Source of the DNA: Pacificispira spongiicola
Lineage (GTDB): Bacteria > Pseudomonadota > Alphaproteobacteria > UBA8366 > Aestuariispiraceae
Assembly (NCBI RefSeq): GCF_012926505.1
Contig: NZ_JABBNT010000003.1
Coordinates: 62,001-126,000 of the forward strand
Length of the DNA: 64,000 bases
Direction: 5' to 3'
This document shows positions 61,227-64,000 of the stretch, in pieces. Within the stretch, counting starts at the first letter, position 1; each line of letters opens with the position of its first letter. The notes below the pieces were generated by a model, which saw only the letters and a list, made by a program, of their open reading frames with translations, made no database searches and was not told where the DNA came from. The position numbers and the translations under genes were made by a program.

Positions 61227-61991
61227 TTAGAAATTGTCCTTCCGGCTGCGGATTTCCGCGAAAACGGCGGTCGCGTCCCGTCCGGTCATATCCAGACCGG
61301 CCGCGAGAGCGGGATCGTCGGCACGCAGGAAGGGATTGGTGCGCTTTTCTTCCCCCAGCAAGGAAGGAACGGTGGGCCGATTCGCGGCGCGGGTCCGGTC
61401 GATTTCATCGACGCGGCTTTTCAACGCCGCATTGTCCGGATCGATCGACAGCGCGAAACGCGCATTGGCCTCCGTATATTCATGGGCACAGAAGACGCGG
61501 GTATCGTCCGGCAGCGCGCGCAGCTTGCCCAGGCTGGTCCACATCTGCGCCGGGGTGCCTTCGAACAGACGCCCGCAGCCCATCGCGAACAGCGTGTCGC
61601 CGCAGAACAGCGCCTTATCCTCCGCAAAATGAAAGGCGATATGGCCGCGCGTATGGCCGGGCACGTCGAAAACGGTCGCGACGGCTCTGCCGAATCGGAA
61701 ATGGTCGCCGTCGCCGACTTCAACGGAAATCCCCGGAATACGGTCGCGGTCGGCCTTCGGGCCGACGATGGTACAGTTCGTTTCCGCCTGGATTTCCAGG
61801 TTCCCGCCGACATGGTCGCCGTGATGATGGGTGTTCAGAATATGCGTGATGGTCCAGCCCAGCGCCTTCGCCTGTGCCAGGACCGGCGCGGCGTCGGCCG
61901 GGTCCACGACGGCGACGTCGCCGCTATCCGTGTCACGCATCAAATAGATGTAATTGTCCGTCCGAACCGGAATCTGGCGGATATCAAGCAT
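61227..61991 (-). CDS. gloB: Hydroxyacylglutathione hydrolase (glyoxalase II)
   Basis: The 254-residue metallo-hydrolase has THHHGDHVGG (residues 54-63), with further metal ligands in FDVPGHTRGHIAFHF and FCAHEYTEANARF. It hydrolyses S-lactoylglutathione to lactate and glutathione, detoxifying methylglyoxal. No gloA is seen. Divergent from the methyltransferase gene. Confidence 0.95.
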   Translation of the reverse strand: MLDIRQIPVRTDNYIYLMRDTDSGDVAVVDPADAAPVLAQAKALGWTITHILNTHHHGDHVGGNLEIQAETNCTIVGPKADRDRIPGISVEVGDGDHFRFGRAVATVFDVPGHTRGHIAFHFAEDKALFCGDTLFAMGCGRLFEGTPAQMWTSLGKLRALPDDTRVFCAHEYTEANARFALSIDPDNAALKSRVDEIDRTRAANRPTVPSLLGEEKRTNPFLRADDPALAAGLDMTGRDATAVFAEIRSRKDNF

Positions 61992-62065
61992 GTCCCACCT
62001 CGCTTTTTCGTCGCCCTTAAGCTAGCGGGTATCGTCCGATAGACAAGTGATCTAGGATCACCCCC

Positions 62066-62875
62066 ATGTGGAACGACGTACTCGACTATAACAGGTTTTA
62101 CCGTAGCCGCCTCGGCCGGGCGGTGCGCGACCTCGTCCAGGCGGAAATCCGCAATCACTGGCCGGATATCCGTGGCTGCACGCTGGTCGGCATGGGCTAT
62201 GCCACCCCCTATATGAAACAGTTCGAGGGGGAGGCGGAACGCCTGATCGCCGTCATGCCCGCGCATCAGGGCGTGACCCATTGGCCGCGCGGCAAACCGA
62301 ACCGGGTGGCGCTGGCCGACGAAACCAGCCTGCCCTTCGACGATATGTCGGTAGACCGCCTATTGCTGGTCCATTCCATGGAAAACAGCGAATATCTGCG
62401 TGCCATGATGCGCGAATGCTGGCGGGTGTTGAGCGGCCACGGGCGGTTGCTGGTCGTGGTGCCGTCGCGCCGGGGCATCTGGGCGCGATTCGAAAAGACG
62501 CCCTTCGGCCACGGCAAACCCTATAGCCGCGCCCAGATGGAACGCCTGCTGGGCGATTGCCTGTTCGAACCGCTGTCGATCACACGTGGGCTGTACATGC
62601 CGCCGATGGACTTCGGCCCGACCCTGCGCAGCCGCGAGGCGTTGGAGCGAATCGGCAGGCGCTGGTTCCCGCGTCTGGGCGGCGCCCTGTTCGTGGAAGC
62701 ACATAAGCAGGTCTATGCCGCCACCCCGGCGCGACGCGTCGCCTTCCGTCCGCGTCTGGTGCAAGTCCCGTCCTTCAAGCCGTCGCTTGCCGGTCGCAGC
62801 GCGACGGCGCGGGAAGAAACGGGCAGCGGGGCGTTAACTCCAGGGACCGGCCTTGCGCGTCACCGGAATGCGTGA
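62066..62875 (+). CDS. Class I SAM-dependent methyltransferase (type 11-like)
   Basis: The 269-residue protein has a weak motif I ([16 protein letters not shown], near 32), the [42 protein letters not shown] segment and a proline-rich C-terminus. It matches methyltransferase type 11 domains. The substrate is unknown. In alphaproteobacteria such a gene often sits beside gloB, as here. Its last 42 bases overlap the convergent htpX 3' end. Confidence 0.8.
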   Translation: MWNDVLDYNRFYRSRLGRAVRDLVQAEIRNHWPDIRGCTLVGMGYATPYMKQFEGEAERLIAVMPAHQGVTHWPRGKPNRVALADETSLPFDDMSVDRLLLVHSMENSEYLRAMMRECWRVLSGHGRLLVVVPSRRGIWARFEKTPFGHGKPYSRAQMERLLGDCLFEPLSITRGLYMPPMDFGPTLRSREALERIGRRWFPRLGGALFVEAHKQVYAATPARRVAFRPRLVQVPSFKPSLAGRSATAREETGSGALTPGTGLARHRNA

Positions 62876-63769
62876 CCGGCGGGTCGGTTTCGACCCCGGA
62901 CGATAGGATCCCGCGCGCATTTCTTCCGCCTGTTCGATCAGGGCCGCGACGCGGTTTTCCGTCTTCGGATGCGTCGTGAACAGCCCGTCCATGCTGCGCG
63001 CATGCAAGGGATTCACGATGAACATATGCGCCGTCGCCGGGTTGCGTTCGGCGGCTTCATAGTCGATCGCCGACGCGCCCTTCTGCAATTTCTGCAAGGC
63101 GGAGGCGAGCCATAGCGGATTGCCGCAGATTTCCCCGCCCATCCGGTCGGCGGAATATTCCCGTGTGCGGGAGATCGCCATCTGCACCAGCGCCGCCGCC
63201 ATCGGGCCCAGGAACATGACCAATAGCGCGCCGACCGCCCCGAACGGATTGTTCCGATTGTCGCTGCCGCCGAAGAAACTGGCGAACATCGCCATATTGG
63301 CCAGCGCGGAAATCGCACCGGCAATCGTCGCGGTCACCGTCATGGTCAAGGTGTCGCGGTTTTTCACATGCGCCAATTCATGCGCCATGACGCCCGACAG
63401 TTCCTCGCGGTTCAGCAGGCGCAGCAAACCCGTCGTCGCGGCAACGGCGGCGTTTTCCGGGTTCCGCCCGGTGGCGAAGGCATTGGGCTGGTCCGTTTCG
63501 ATGACATAGACGCGCGGCATCGGCAGTTGCGCCCGCGCCGCCAGATCGGACACGATGCCGTAAAGCTGCGGCGCGCTGGCCGCATCCACTTCCCGCGCAT
63601 TGTGCATGCGCAGGACGATCTTGTCCGCGTTCCAGAAGGCGATCAGGTTGCTGACCCCGGCGAAACCCAGCGCCAGGATCATCATGGTCTGCCCACCGAT
63701 CAAATAGCCGCAGACACCCAACAGCGCCGTCATGGCGGCCATCAGCATCCCGGTGCGGAACGTGTTCAT
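62834..63769 (-). CDS. htpX: M48-family membrane metalloprotease HtpX
   Basis: The 311-residue zinc protease has two N-terminal hydrophobic helices (about 8-48), the [10 protein letters not shown] zinc motif near residue 125 and two further hydrophobic segments (about 139-195). It clears misfolded membrane proteins. The start at 63769 is preferred; an upstream frame to 63841 is an artefact. A sigma-32-type promoter lies at 63804-63832. Confidence 0.95.
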   Translation of the reverse strand: MNTFRTGMLMAAMTALLGVCGYLIGGQTMMILALGFAGVSNLIAFWNADKIVLRMHNAREVDAASAPQLYGIVSDLAARAQLPMPRVYVIETDQPNAFATGRNPENAAVAATTGLLRLLNREELSGVMAHELAHVKNRDTLTMTVTATIAGAISALANMAMFASFFGGSDNRNNPFGAVGALLVMFLGPMAAALVQMAISRTREYSADRMGGEICGNPLWLASALQKLQKGASAIDYEAAERNPATAHMFIVNPLHARSMDGLFTTHPKTENRVAALIEQAEEMRAGSYRPGSKPTRRSRIPVTRKAGPWS

Positions 63770-63803
63770 GTCGTCTCCGAAAATTGTCCGAAATCCGCTT
63801 ATA

Positions 63804-63832
63804 GAAATGGGGATTGCCGCGTCCCGATCAAG
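63804..63832 (-). promoter_or_regulatory. Heat-shock (sigma-32-type) promoter of htpX
   Basis: On the minus strand CTTGATC (63832-63826), 13-base spacer, CCCCATTTC (63812-63804). This is very close to the sigma-32 consensus (CTTGAAA-N13-17-CCCCATNT). htpX is a heat-shock gene in E. coli. Confidence 0.65.
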
Positions 63833-63848
63833 ATCGACCATCCCCCCT

Positions 63849-63876
63849 TTGACCGACGGGCATTGCGGTGTATATC
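63849..63876 (+). promoter_or_regulatory. Promoter of the last gene, predicting a leaderless mRNA
   Basis: TTGACC (63849-63854), 16-base spacer, TATATC (63871-63876). The ATG at 63884 lies where transcription should begin (about 7 bases after the -10), and no Shine-Dalgarno sequence is present. Confidence 0.5.
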
Positions 63877-63883
63877 CCGGGGC

Positions 63884-64000
63884 ATGAGCAAACTGTCCGA
63901 CCTTTTCAAGACCAGCAAACCCGCTCCGCCGAAGAAGCCGGCGGCGGAAGACCTGCCCGAAGGCGTCGATCCGGACGATCTGGCCGGCGTCGACGAACGC
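63884..64000 (+). CDS. Unknown protein (partial, only 39 N-terminal residues visible)
   Basis: The visible sequence begins [20 protein letters not shown] and is rich in Pro, Lys, Asp and Glu; it is not recognised. It is divergent from htpX, and the reading frame continues past the window. The likely promoter is at 63849-63876 and the mRNA appears leaderless. Confidence 0.55.
   Translation, partial: MSKLSDLFKTSKPAPPKKPAAEDLPEGVDPDDLAGVDER

Overview
This 64 kb window is a GC-rich bacterial chromosome segment with essentially complete coding density. The gene content points to an alphaproteobacterium, most likely Rhodospirillales-like. The indicators are the lptC-lptA-lptB-rpoN-hpf-ptsN run, the aroA/cmk/rpsA/ihfB run, the petABC-trmL-hemF block, a FYDLN-acid (TIGR02300) protein, an NDUFA9-type NAD-binding protein, a short RNase D, and promoter-like CTTGAC elements. 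This assignment is inference from gene content; no rRNA gene is present. I saw no phage, insertion sequence, CRISPR array or classical defence island.

Layout. 1-9.8 kb (mostly minus strand): SYLF lipid-binding protein (partial), cobO, a DMT exporter, then lapA, ihfB, a response-regulator diguanylate cyclase, rpsA, cmk, a nitronate monooxygenase-like gene, aroA and an unknown gene. 10-14.5 kb (plus): FYDLN-acid protein, tRNA-Ala(GGC), THUMP-type RNA methyltransferase, Nudix hydrolase, aminotransferase and an orphan periplasmic binding protein. 14.5-20.5 kb (minus): gltD-gltB. 20.9-26.7 kb: uppP, the NDUFA9-like gene, a soluble globin-coupled chemoreceptor with a zinc-binding C-terminus, tRNA-Leu(CAG), a TauE/SafE exporter and a di-haem cytochrome c. 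26.9-35.1 kb (plus): RNase D, kdsD, lptC, lptA, lptB (with an unusual ~300-residue disordered N-terminus), rpoN, hpf and ptsN, i.e. LPS precursor and transport genes next to sigma-54 and PTS-Ntr. 35-50 kb: metabolic and transport genes, including a second diguanylate cyclase, an SDR, a 2-hydroxyacid dehydrogenase, a MATE exporter, a DEDD exonuclease and a MocR-type regulator divergent from a flavoprotein. 50-54 kb: pterin dehydratase, zincin, RsmB-type methyltransferase and an MFS exporter with a His-rich tail. 54-58.6 kb: the bc1 complex petABC, trmL and hemF. 58.6-64 kb: DMT exporter, an Fe-S protein coupled to a DUF985 cupin, GST, gloB, a methyltransferase, htpX with a strong heat-shock-type promoter, and the start of a gene that looks leaderless.

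The most interesting items are the LptB N-terminal extension, the protoglobin-MCP-CZB receptor with a palindromic operator-like site upstream, the Fe-S/cupin pair, the His-rich MFS exporter, the structured leader before ptsN, the Gly/Asn/Gln-repeat insertion in HemF and the sigma-32-type htpX promoter. None proves a new system. Most of the window is ordinary core genome with several atypical architectures.
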